From Bathymodiolus brooksi (taxonomy: Eukaryota > Mollusca > Bivalvia > Mytilida > Modiolidae), in contig OY804579.1 of NCBI GenBank assembly GCA_963680875.1, positions 81,085,095 to 81,149,094 on the forward strand: a stretch of DNA of 64,000 nucleotides, written 5' to 3'. Within the stretch, counting starts at the first letter, position 1. The number at the start of each line of letters is the position of its first letter. The notes below the pieces were generated by a model. That model saw nothing but the letters and a program-made list of their open reading frames with translations. It was not told the origin of the DNA and did not search any database. This document shows positions 11,281-21,487 of the stretch, one piece after another. Position numbers and translations under genes: made by a program.

Positions 11281-11689
11281 ACAAATAGGAGATACGTATT
11301 GGAAATAATGGTAAAACTCGCTTAGAAAGTGAACTCTGCAAACAATCACAACGGATTCTTGGAATAACTACAGCAGTGATCATAACAAAAGATCTGACAA
11401 AACTGAGAAGGTAGTAAGATTGTGTACCCCGGAAGGACTTAGTATCTCATGCTCCTTGCATGGGATCTATTGTTAGTACTGACAACACGTGCAATATGTT
11501 ATGCGAAAATCGTGAAGTGTATATCAATTTGTAATTAAAGGCATGAAATATAAAGAATGCTTGACTGATTGACTGGTGCTTCACGCCAACTTTAGAAGTA
11601 ATTTAGCTATATCATAGCGTAAGCAAATTGCATAAATTAAAATCTTAAAAAATGACATTGTGCCATAATATAGATCAGGTCGGTATTAA

Positions 11690-12105
11690 GCCTTTTCATA
11701 TCATAATAGTCTTGAAGTTGTCACGCTGGGTACTGATGAAGGATCTCAAGGCTCAAACTCACACAGCTTCCCAGCGCGTCTCAAGATAATGTATCAGTAT
11801 GTCTTCTCAATAGGGGATGTTCGTTTATAATACGGACCATAGTGGGTTGCGTGATTGAGAATGCCAGCTCCTTGCACGTTAGAGACCACTTTTGTAGATT
11901 TCGAAAAAGAGCAGGCGCATTATAGCCGCTACAAAATACTAAATTTGTCGTCTCTATCGAAATCATGATATTTTTTCAGTGGCAGTCAAACGTCGTGACC
12001 CGGTGTCTTCTCTCTATTATTATTGTATATAGCAAAACTTGAATATGCATGAAATATTTGTCCCTGGATGTTAAGCAACCACAATCAATCAACCATTCAC
12101 GGAGT
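11690..12105 (+). repeat. Interspersed repeat family C
   Basis: The stretch 'tgaatatgcatgaaatattt', 'ggatgttaagcaacc', 'caatcaatcaacca' near 12040-12100, preceded by 'tttcgaaaaagag' and 'tggcagtcaaa', recurs diverged at 49815-50030. I recall this ending as a dispersed mollusc repeat of SINE type. A SINE-B-like fragment (GCTATATCATAGCG) sits just upstream near 11585-11625. Confidence 0.5.
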
Positions 12106-12243
12106 TGTTAAGTGCTCAACTTAAGATAAATGTAAAGGAAATTGACTGCGTGTGTCCATTTAGTAATTGTAGTTGAAATCGAATCCCCTGTGCATGATGC
12201 ACAGATATTTCCCTAAGCTAATAATATTTATCTCAATTCATAC

Positions 12244-12357
12244 CAGTGTCGCAATTCTCTTCATCTTCACCATTTGAACAGTCTGCAACCCCGTTGCAAC
12301 GCCAATAATCAAGAATACACTGTCCATCCTTGCAAAGAAAAAATCCTGCACTGCAAT
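12244..12357 (-). CDS. Gene A, LDL-receptor class A exon
   Basis: Internal exon of 114 bp (38 codons), phase 1 at both ends: acceptor ATATCAG before 12357, donor CACTG|GTATGA at 12243-12244. The translation is one complete LDLa module: CSAGFFLCKDGQCI, then WRCNGVADCSNGEDEENC. It has the six cysteines in the right spacing and the calcium cage D-C-S-N-G-E-D-E-E. LDLa modules fold around calcium and bind ligands outside the cell. The module sits between two kringle exons on the same strand and in the same phase, which supports a modular membrane protein. No break is seen in this exon. Confidence 0.8.
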
Positions 12358-12501
12358 CTGATATAAGAACATAAAAAAACATTATATCACTTTACAAACG
12401 TAGATATCTAAGTTTGTGAGCGTGACGTGTTTCTGGAATAACCTCCATAATGTACGCCCAAAGTCAAAAGATAGTTCCTAAATAATATAATTTATTAAAA
12501 T

Positions 12502-13083
12502 AAGGTATCGTGGTGTTATCAGTTCTCGATAGTAATCTATTCTCGATAGTTTCGCGCGTGTGCAATTTGACAGATTTGACAGCACATGTCTTCTGTTCGC
12601 TCGGATTTTACCTACAGAACACCACCTTGCTTGATCAAAGCAAAAATAAAAATCACCATGTTACGTATTAAGGTATGTAAATAAACATAGTTTCCTTCTA
12701 CCCCAAGTTTACAACCTTTTTCTTATTCCCAAAACTAGACCAACTTACCCATTTACCCTCAGAAAATTCCGGTTATCAATGTAAGCAAAGGGTGAACTGA
12801 AATGAAGGTCAAGTACACGCAAGTCATGTATAACCGGAAATAATGTAAACAAAATGCCCACCGTACATACAAATGCACACTTATCGAGAACAGATGACGT
12901 AGTAAACAAAATGTCAGAAATTAGCACACATGAAAATCATCGATCTGAAGGGAAAGATTATTGAGGCATACATAGAGATAGTATGTAAATGAAGAAACAA
13001 TTATAGGTTTGTATTGTGTATACGGGAAAATGGACAAACAAGTTTGCTATGTTATCGAGAACCGATAACACCAGGATATCCTT
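12502..13083. mobile_element. MITE-like element with ~33-bp terminal inverted repeats
   Basis: Left end AAGGTATCGTGGTGTTATCA, continuing GTTCTCGATAG. Right end, read inverted, AAGGATATCCTGGTGTTATC, continuing GGTTCTCGATAA. Apart from a small indel the arms match over about 33 bases. The interior (~515 bp) has no gene and contains further TTATCGAGAAC/TCTCGATAG motifs near 12537-12550 and 12880-12892, like subterminal repeats. Target duplication is not evident. Confidence 0.6.
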
Positions 13084-13119
13084 AGCCAATTTTGTCTCTT
13101 TGGTTTTGTTGGCTTAGCT

Positions 13120-13250
13120 GACTCCAAAGACTTTTAAATTATTTGTCTTTCGAACCTTTTGACTATGACCGTACCTGATGAAGATAATTCCAGAAACGCG
13201 CCGTGCGGATTAAATCAGATATCTATGTTTTTAAATTATTTAATTCAATT
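13120..13250 (+). repeat. Dispersed 'CCTGATGAAG...AATTCCAGAAACGCG' repeat
   Basis: The block 'cttttgactatgaccgtacc', 'gatgaagataattccagaaa', 'cgcgccgtgcg', 'atatctatg' recurs as 'attttgactacgaacat...cctggggaaagttatttcag' at 33745-33835 and 40620-40710 and as a tandem form at 57145-57430. It is a dispersed repeat of unknown type. Confidence 0.5.
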
Positions 13251-13479
13251 ACGTTGTTATTGTTTACTTTGCTATCTTTGATCATCACAATTAATCGATT
13301 CGACAGACTCATCTGTGTTTGACTATATGTGTGATATACGCTCTAATATTTGGTACTTATTATTATATATTTCCGATTGATATTGTTCGAGCACACCTAA
13401 ATAAGGTACATTGGGGAATGAGAATCTGTTACATTCGATCTACAATGTTGATTAATTATTGCAGAAAGGGAGTGATATA

Positions 13480-13601
13480 TTGATTGTTGTTTAACACCAA
13501 ATGAGCAATGCTCCAGCTATATCATGCCGAGACAAAATACATTTAATTAAGATGATGATGATGATGTCCGCTTTGTACGAGACCAACACACTTTGTTGGT
13601 T
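13480..13601 (+). repeat. SINE family B, left part (split by insertion)
   Basis: Reads 'attgttgtttaacaccaaat', 'gctccagctatatcatgcc', a GATGATGATG run and 'gtccgctttgtacgagacca', 'acacactttgttgg'. The unsplit copy at 48330-48600 continues directly into the segment that here resumes at about 16340. The two halves therefore bracket a later insertion. Confidence 0.65.
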
Positions 13602-13690
13602 TATAGACGGTTCTTAATAAGATGCTCATAAATATTCATATATCTCGATAGCGAGGTTAAGCTAGGCAAAATTTGTAAACAACATGGCAG
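13602..13690 (+). repeat. Left terminal inverted repeat with leader and start codon
   Basis: The outer 13 bases match the right end perfectly. Inner matches are GCGAGGTTAAGCTAGG and CAACATGGCAGC. The AACATGGC context around the ATG resembles an initiator-type core promoter motif, so the repeat may act as promoter as well as transposase-binding end (inference). Confidence 0.6.
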
Positions 13691-15245
13691 CCTCCAGTGG
13701 AGAGAATATTTCAACAAGAGATTTGTCGAAACTACCAGATATTTCTTTCACCTTTGTGGATGATTTCATCAAAGGACATGGTACCAGCTCTGGTAAAGAA
13801 CAAATGGCTGAAGGGTTTAACTACTACAGCGAGGATTACGTGCATTCTATATCAGGTAAGTTCTATATATTTATTTGTCGATGTCTCCATCTACGTTTCT
13901 AATGAAAAGGGCGTCTATGTATCTTTTTATTTGCATTTTTTTGTCTACAAATAGGAATTTATCTCAAAATTCTACATATTTTTGTTGTTTGAAAAAATTT
14001 AATTGTAATGTCGTGTTGCTTCGTAATTAATAAAAGCTGATTTAATGTAAACAAAGTAATGATTGGGCGATCATGCATTGTCAGATTTTTTTTATGCGTG
14101 ACTTGCAGCTTTGTAGCTAGAGTATCTATTACGAACATTGAAATAATAAATACTGATGTCGGTAAATTATACTGTATGGTAATTTTCATGAATGACAGAG
14201 AAGTAATGTGGGTGCATTTGATTCTTTTGCAGTGTATTCAGATGAGGGTGGGTGCTTGGTTAAAGGCAAATGTTTCAGGTCTCAAAGAAAACATGAGTCC
14301 CCGCATGAAATGAAGGTAAGCATACGACAAGCGATTCAAATGATATACATTGTTACAGTTATATTTGTACACATATGCAAAGGATATTCCTGTCATAAAC
14401 AGGCTCATTGACACCAAAAAGGGGGTCAGTGCAGAACTTGTGTAGATGTGTTGAATCTATGCACTGACTTATAAGCTTATTTTATTAACGAAGCAAACTT
14501 TAACGTATATTTATGATGAAAAAAATGTAGAACAGGTGTTATGATTATTTTATAATTCGTAAGTTCAGGTAAAATGAAGTTCCAATTTCCAGTTAAATGT
14601 TTTTATGCTGATAAATATATAAGCTCTTTAATGTAACAATAAATCTTTATGCACAAAACAAAACGCAAGTTCCTAAGTATAAACTTTACAACAACAACAA
14701 ACAAAAAACAACATTCTTTATGAACACTATCATGACTATTTTTGAAACTAAGTTATTATAAATTTTGCATTTTCAGATTTTCATCAACAAGGAAAAAGAT
14801 GAGCATGCGTTTTGTACGTGTACAATTGGACAGAGTGGTTATTGTGGGCATATTACTGCCCCTTTGTACCAACTTGCTCATAAAAAAATGACATTGGAAA
14901 TTATTCCAATAGATGTCGCTAAAACATCTTTACCACAAACTTGGCATATACCAAGGGGGCCAAAATTACATGGAGACAAGACGGACAACATTGTAGTACA
15001 AGGTTACGACAGAGAAAAATCCGCAGTGAGCCACACAAGGGATCAAATCCACATTATACAACCCTATTTCTGGAGAGGAATCTTTAAACATTTGCAGTTT
15101 AGTTGATCAGATGAAAAATATGGATATTTTGTTCAGCACTGTTGCAATGGAGAATGATACCGACTTGGTGCAAGCACAGTTTGGAAAGTTTCAAAAAGGA
15201 TGTGTGTTGAGCTACCAAAACAAACAAGGTCTAGTGACTATATTT
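13684..15245 (+). pseudogene. SWIM zinc-finger protein gene of the transposon, 3'-truncated
   Basis: Three exons with clean splice sites: 13684-13855 (ATCAG|GTAAGT), 14233-14315 (TTTTGCAG and GAAG|GTAAGC) and 14777 onward (CATTTTCAG). The frames join exactly (phase 1, then 0). Start: MAASSGENISTRDLSKLPDI. Exon 2 gives EGGCLVKGKCFRSQRKHESP. Exon 3 gives FCTCTIGQSGYCGH, a SWIM finger of form CxCx6-7CxH that would bind DNA or protein, then LPQTWHIPRG. Near 15045 the frame shifts; the next frame continues as GIKSTLYNPISGEESLN and FGKFQKGCVLSYQ, then another shift leads to LSEKQMQQLISLKVT at about 15325-15360. In relatives I remember from mollusc and cnidarian genomes, this order is followed by a YqaJ-type nuclease; here the sequence runs into the THAP gene instead. 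The likely role is in transposition, as inference. Confidence 0.7.
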
Positions 15246-15430
15246 TGAATTTAATGGAAAATAACGCTTTTCCAGATTTGCCATAAAAAAATGCTATGGT
15301 TTGCAATGTGAATACAGTTCTCAGTGAAAAACAGATGCAGCAATTGATTTCACTGAAAGTAACACAGTTTTCAGCTCCTTGTGAAATGTGGATTCCATCA
15401 TTCATCATCTGTTCATCCTCAGGCATGTTC

Positions 15431-16229
15431 TCATTTCGTACTAGTGTGTAATAGTTGTCTAGCTGTAGGTAATATTCTCCCCAATGAGTTTGTTTTCCAT
15501 TCAAAAATTGATGGGAAAACATCAGCTTTCAAAGGTTTCCTGTCAAGTGTCAAACAGAAATCCTCCTTGAAATGCCTTGAACATACTACAGTATTTCCAC
15601 CAATCTGTTAAAAAAGAATTCTTAAATTATTTATGAACTAAGGTGAAATAAGTCAGTTTTTTGTTAGTACACTGAGTGATTGTTGTTTAATGCCTATTCA
15701 TTAATTTTTCAGCAGATACCCGACTGGAGATCAAACCCAATATCTACCACACTCGGGGCGCAGCATGCGGTTTTTTGTTTGTACAATCATAACCACAGGG
15801 TGCTGTCCATGCAGCTAGCTGCACGTTGTGAAATTCATCAACGATAATTCCCAGATGTTTATTATAATTATAAACATATGATACTTTCTTTGAAGTGCAT
15901 CTTACGAAAACCCTTATTTTACTTTTGTGCTGAATTAAATTGAAAAACAAAATGTAAATAATCATGAAAATATGAATTTGGCACTTATTCTGTCGAGATT
16001 TTGTAACTTGACATAAACACGTGTTTCTTAAAATCAATTTGTTTACCTTGAAAAACGGTCCCTCATCCCGTCTAATTGCAATTATCCATTGTTTTCTTAA
16101 CGCAGATGTCTTCTCTGATGGTATATGATGGAAGCTTAATTCTTTATGGATTCTGGCATTTCCATTACACTGTGGAACACAACAATATTCATCTCGAGAT
16201 TTTACGTTAGTTGCAGCTTCAGCAGCCAT
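15431..16229 (-). CDS. THAP-domain protein gene of the transposon
   Basis: Two exons on the minus strand: 16229-16047 (61 codons, donor CAAG|GTAAAC) and 15604-15431 (acceptor TTTTTTAACAG, ending TGA), both phase 0, giving 118 residues. The product is one THAP finger, a sequence-specific DNA-binding C2CH module: CCVPQC near residue 16-21, FHHIP at 33-37, KQWI at 46-49, then VVCSRHF (the C-x2-H pair) from exon 2 and ADVFPSIF, the family's AVP-like closing motif. Little follows the domain, and out-of-frame sequence continues beyond the stop, so the original protein may have been longer. THAP fingers occur in transposases such as P elements, where they bind the transposon ends; binding of the element's own repeats is a reasonable inference here. 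Confidence 0.75.
15690..15768 (-). repeat. SINE-B fragment inside the THAP gene intron
   Basis: 'cccgactggagatcaaaccc', 'atctaccacactcggg' matches the end of the SINE-B at 16475-16510 and reads on the minus strand as a pol III B-box (GGGTTTGATCTCC). It lies between the two THAP exons, so the intron carries a SINE remnant. Confidence 0.5.
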
Positions 16230-16318
16230 GTTGATGATACATTACCTAGCTTAGCCTCGTTTTCGAGGCAATGACCCCAGGTCAATGAATACATGAATAA
16301 CTTTTAGAACCGTCTATA
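16228..16318 (-). repeat. Right terminal inverted repeat with leader and start codon
   Basis: The counterpart of 13602-13690: CTATAGACGGTTCTAAAAG at the edge, then ACGAGGCTAAGCTAGG and CAACATGGCTGC at the THAP start codon. It is slightly longer than the left copy because of an inserted GACCTGGGGTCATTG segment, itself a palindrome-like tract. Confidence 0.6.
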
Positions 16319-16535
16319 GCGCTAGCTCAATGAAACAGCAGTCAGCGGGTAGACATGTCGCTCCACTCGGTTGTATTATCCTGAATCCAACCAGTCTCTG
16401 CTCTTACTCGTCAATGCTGAACGCTTAGCGGAGAATCAGTAGATGCCAATTGCATAAGTCGTCCCCGACTGGGATTGAAACCCACGATCTACCACACACG
16501 AGACGAGCACGCTAACGATAACATTACCAATATGG
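16319..16535 (+). repeat. SINE family B, right part
   Basis: 'gtcagcgggtagacatgtcg', 'ctccactcgg', 'ccaaccagtctctgctctt', 'aatgctgaacgcttagcgg', then 'gggattgaaacccacgatct'. The last segment reads on the minus strand like a tRNA-type B box (GATCGTGGGTTTCAATCCC). Matches 48460-48600. Confidence 0.65.
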
Positions 16536-16730
16536 TTATATTACAAGAACCAACATTTTATGGAAATAGAATTTCAACAGTCATAATCAACAATTGCAGC
16601 ACCAAGGCCACAACATTACTTTTTTTTATTGCATAACAGTAATTTTATATCTACAAGATATACCTGGTACTTTTTTACTATGTCTTTCCTTCTTGTGGAT
16701 CTAGCCTAAAGTACAAGAAATTAAAATAAA

Positions 16731-16982
16731 GGGGCCGTCGTAGACGTGATCGTATTGTAGTTGGATTTACAACTACCTATGCAAACAGTGCCTGTCATCG
16801 ATAACGTTGCGAATTCGAATCCCGATCAGACGAGGTGTACTATATACAACATTATGTTATAAAGTTTGTCAGTGACTTGCAGCAGGTCGATGGTTTTCGC
16901 CGGATACTTCGGTTTCCTCCACCAATAAAACTGATCGCAACGATATAACTGAAATATTGTTGAAAGTACCATAACACCATAG
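16731..16982 (+). repeat. SINE family A copy
   Basis: Begins GGGGCCGTCGTAGACGTGAT and has B-box-like GCGAATTCGAATCCC, then 'gtttgtcagtgacttgcagc', 'ggtttcctccaccaataaaa', 'cgatataactgaaatattg'. Same organisation as 6289-6555. Confidence 0.75.
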
Positions 16983-17210
16983 ACAATTAATAAAAAATTT
17001 CGGTTTTGATGATTTGATTCATTAAAGGTTTTCGTTGCACCATTGTCAGGAAGTGTTCAGATATTCCATAGCTCATGCATGATAAACATGCTCAAGTGTA
17101 TGGTGAACGAAAAATGCAGACTTCATGGAGAAGCAAACACACAACGAATGTCAGTATTTGAAAACTTTCTCACTTATGGTGTACAAGTCTTGGATGCATA
17201 TTATACTTAC

Positions 17211-17443
17211 TGGCCCCACATGTATAAACTGGACAAAAGAACCACCTATGATTAGGATCAGTTGTGTAGCACCATGGTCCTGGAACTTCCCAATCAGGAT
17301 TCCGCAATAATTCACAGACCTTTCCAAATGGTTGAAACCGTGTTCATGAGGGACATCTGAACCCCAGGCCTGCCAGGACTTTCCAGTAACTGTTTTGTTT
17401 ATTGTACCATTATAATGTAGCCCATAATCGTCAGTCTTGCAGT
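17211..17443 (-). pseudogene. Gene A, kringle exon 2 (one base short)
   Basis: Between an acceptor ending CTTAAG and a donor A|GTAAGT, phase 1 at both ends, but 233 bp long where the sister kringle exon is 234. The first part reads DCKTDDYGLHYNGTINKT, TGKSWQAWGSDVPHEHGF. The frame is then lost near 17320-17330 and continues one base off as KVCELLRNPDWEVPGPWCYT and HRWFFCPVYTC. The order of kringle motifs is kept (GLHYNG, W-x-x-W, RNPD, PWCYT, final C). The second expected Cys (SGxxCQxW) reads SW here, so a conserved disulfide partner is also lost. The one-base loss could be a real mutation or an assembly indel; together with the stop in kringle 1 it suggests a decaying gene. Confidence 0.7.
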
Positions 17444-18094
17444 CTTAAGAAAAAAGATGTACATGTATATTATTTTTTTGCACTTACAAACTACGAAGTG
17501 AACTTTGAGAAACGTCCATATTTCTTGAGATTTGAAAATCAAAACAACTTAGTTTCTATGCTTAATACATGTAAAAGCAGTTGATCTCTAGCTTACATAT
17601 ACATGTACTTCATAATTATGAAAGGAACATGGTTGTCAACATTTCCACGAACAAAATGAGCAATCACTTTTCAACTCAAACAAAAACATGCAAAATAAAT
17701 TTACGTAGACCATACGTTTGTGTTATGCTGCCTACATGTACCTACAGCTTCCCTTACAGTATATATTAGGTCAGAATCCTGTTTTCCTGTTCACTTTGCA
17801 GATGCAGGTCGGTACCCGGAAACTGGAAATGAAAAAAAAAACGACCGACCAACCACAGTCGTCATCCACACCCCTGGTCATTTCAATAGCATTTCGGGGA
17901 ATATTTGATATTTTTCAAAAATATTTTCGTAGGAATGGACACACCCGGAATAGTGCTTTTCAAATTTGATATACATTCACATGCATTTAAAGGGTCAATT
18001 ACAACAGTAAACAATATAAAAACGATTTAATCCCTTGTTTCATCTACGTTTGTATCAAAATACGTATGTAAGGAAAGCAACCTTTATTAAGAAA

Positions 18095-18300
18095 TTTCCA
18101 ATGGGTTAATCGGAAGTGGTAAATCGAAGGACATATAATATAATAGTCAAATGAAAAAGAAAAGCACAATGATCTACAAAACAATACACAGAAAATTAAA
18201 GACTGAACAACACAACTCCTTAAAAATTGGGGTGAAATCAGCTGCTCCGGAAGAGTAGGAAGTTCATGCTCTATTAGTGATACCCGTCGTGTTATTAAAT
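18095..18300 (-). mobile_element. R1 3' tail, reversed
   Basis: 'aatcggaagtggtaaatcga', 'cacaatgatctacaaaacaa', 'aaattaaagactgaacaaca', 'gctccggaagagtaggaagt', 'gatacccgtcgtgttat': the R1 tail read from the other strand. Confidence 0.65.
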
Positions 18301-20101
18301 TAAAGACAATGGTAAATTAATGATGAAACGTAATATTTGTATAACCGTTATTATGAAATGGTTATTTCATGCAGATTCACAGTTTCACAACTGGATGTAG
18401 ATATCTTTCCAATTTTGGAATCTCTAATTTACTAATCGGCTTGGAATTACGACTTCATAAGAGGCGCAAATATTGCTGAAGAAGATACCAATTCCTCTAG
18501 AATACCCTTGGTACCCCTATTCTATTTTCGCGGGGGTTAATCTACATAATATATATGCTTTGCTAGTAATTGCAATACAAGTGTCGAAAATGGTGTTAGG
18601 TTCGATACTCCCTTACGATAAACGCATTGTCAACCAAGGAAAAATTGAAATAATATGTAAATTATAGATTATAATTAGCGTCACTCAGAAATTGGGCGAA
18701 GCGCAATACCACCACAAACGTGTGTCCTTATTCTTTGCATGGTTCATACCTATAACCAATTTTCATTTATATACTTTAATTTTCGTTAATAAAATGTGTT
18801 TACACCATCAAACGATTCATGTCAAAAGGTAAAAATAGAAATTCAAAATTGCAAATGACAGTAACAGTTTTTTTTCCCGTACATCATCAAAACAAGGCGG
18901 ACAAGATCTTTTCACGCTGATGACGAAACAGGCGTTGACGTTCTGTCTATTTTACCTGAAGTGACATGGTAAGCATTAATAGTGCCAATTACTCCGTCAA
19001 CACCCCACTAAACAGTATTGACGGGTATTTCTATAGTATCCATTCTTAATTGAAGCATGAAAATCGCTTCCATCCACATCATTTGCTTCTCGAAATATAA
19101 ACAGCTTAATAAGCAAGCTGTTATAATTTTTGACGTCTATCTAGCTTATATTGGTTTATTAATCGACGATTTTCTTAGAGAGTTGGTAAGATAGCGTAGT
19201 CACTGGGCGATTATTCCTAAAGATCAGATGCCAACCACTCAGCAGCACACTTGATGCTGTAAACCCGTGTTACCTTAATCGATAAATATAGTCCTGTCTA
19301 TTCTATTAACCATAACGATTAATAGCGCCTTCACTGAAACATCGCTTATCGTCATGAGATGTTTAAAACGTGTGCACGATCAACGATGAGCAATGACAGG
19401 CTTTCATCCCTTGGTATAGTGCACATGTTAAAGGTGATTCTATGCAATGGAGAAATTTTTAGCTGCAAAGACTAAATACAGATTTTATGCTAATTAAAAT
19501 GTAAGATGCCGAAAAAAAATAAATAAAACTGTAGATGAGAAGTTCTTGATTTTTTTTTACTTCAAAATGCCTACCAGAATGCAGGATGTTGAGTCTATTG
19601 TTCAAATCTCCTTAACAGGTGTATATGTATTTGTGTGTGTGAGGGAGGGGCGGTTGTATGTGAATCTTGCACGCTGGCGCTCACATTATTTAGCGTATCT
19701 ATGTTTCTGCAAATTGTGCAACTTTATTAAGACACGTTTCTTTGTATTTGGATAAACTCGTTTCTACTGTATACATTTAGGGTGTATGATACCCAACACA
19801 ATTTCCGTGTAAAACGATGTTCGTGCCTTTCAGAGAAGCCTACCTTTCTATTGCGTCCATTCTTACAGCAATGTTCTTTCTTGATTACAAAGAACAAGTG
19901 ATCAAATGTTATCTTTCCCATCGACCTCTATTGGCAATTTTCTGTTCTAGTATGAAAACCATACACGTAATAAAATAATTGTTTTCCGGAATTAGAGAAG
20001 TGTGAATTGGTCTATTTAATAGAATGGTATTATCAGATTAAATGGTCAGTCCGTACATATTAACTGCAATTGCAGAGATAAATAAAAAAGACTACTTATT
20101 C
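18301..20101. other. Non-coding, no gene recognised
   Basis: No splice-bounded exon or domain can be supported. Open frames up to about 69 codons are compositionally random. Confidence 0.45.
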
Positions 20102-21448
20102 GTACGAAAGCCCAGAAGGATCATTCGAGATTCAAGATTCGAAATTCGAGATTCAATATCTGAAATTCAAATTCGAGATTCGAAAATAAATATCTAAAGC
20201 AACCAATCAAGAGAAAACTTTTAAATTAATAATTTGTTATGGTGAATGGAATGTCTTTTAACATAATTTCATGCAGAACAAACTAAAAAACCAAACAAAA
20301 CCTTTTTCATTATATGAAATAAGTTCATTCATAAACTGAAATAAAAGAACAAACAAACTAAAATTAATAATAAATAATTGAAAACAACAGGTAGGCTTGT
20401 TTATTTATAACTGCACTAGTTCATTGCAGTTGAGAACGTTTGAATGCATGTATGGGAACATCTATGACATTAATTAGAATAGGTTTATTATACCCATCAA
20501 TTCACAACTCATTTATAACCAATAAACGGATTGAAGTGAAACTCGTACAACATATGGTGTATGCAATGTAGTTGTCCATTATGCCTTTTCAAATGGTTAT
20601 TTATATTGGGGGTCCAAAGGAGTGATAGGAGAAATTAACAACCTGAAATCCGCATCTACTAGTGCATTTAAGCCAAACGTGTACCATGTCCACTATGTGT
20701 AAGTTAGTTTTCTTTCTATCAAATATTATTTACCAGTACTACTGGGGCGCCCTAGTTATCCAAATAACATTATTAAAGGGCTATGTGCTGCAATCCACAT
20801 CTCCTCTACAAGTTGTTGTCAATTCCATCATTTCATATGGAGATATCTTATTATACTCGAAGATATTATTATGCACTTCTAACAAGTTTATTGGAATGTT
20901 AAGGTATTTACAAAGAGGAAGGATAGAGAGGTGACATGGGTGTACTCAAAAGTGTGAAAGGGGGTGGGTGGCAAAACTATGTTTGCCACCACGTTTTTGG
21001 CCACTATTAAGAAAAACTGAATTGTTACCATGAAAGCAAAACTTTTCAGGGTATGCTTCGAAGACAGGAATGACAGGAATGACTTTTTTCTTACTTGTTA
21101 GTTTTGAAAAGAACATGAATTTATAATGCATTGAAGTAAGACGAATGTCGTAGCTATGCAAATAAATATATAATCTATTGCAGATAAACGTGACTGATGT
21201 TCGATTTATCATACGGTAGTTCTGTATCCGGATTTTATATACTAGTTACCTAGTCCGCGTAGCGATCTTGATTTTATTAATGATCTATAATGCCAGTTTT
21301 ATTCACATTCAATTTTATCAATTGTGTAATCGAGTATCTCTGATTGCGTCCATTATTGCAGAAAATTTCCTCCTCTAAAATCCTTGCATTAATTTAATCC
21401 AATTTGTTTTTATTTATATATATATATATCAAGGTAGCACATGCAGGA

Positions 21449-21487
<39 letters not shown>

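Larger units (their letters stand above)
13602..16318. mobile_element. DNA transposon carrying SWIM and THAP zinc-finger genes
   Basis: A 2717-bp element bounded by TATAGACGGTTCT at 13602 and its exact inverse AGAACCGTCTATA ending at 16318. Similarity continues inward for about 90 bp with gaps: an ATTCAT segment, a small palindrome (CTCGATAGCGAGG against CCTCGAAAACGAGG), GAGG(T/C)TAAGCTAGG, and then CAACATGGC, which is the start codon of each gene. Each terminal repeat therefore supplies the leader and start of one gene, and the genes converge. The flanks are the two halves of a SINE-B, showing insertion. The TATA at each end allows a TA target duplication, but the repeat edge is ambiguous. 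The superfamily is not assigned. Confidence 0.7.

Noticed and set aside
15238..15522. 94-codon minus-strand open frame across the middle of the SWIM/THAP element
   Set aside because: It overlaps the THAP second exon in another frame. The THAP exon is supported by splice phase and the C-x2-H and AVP-like motifs.
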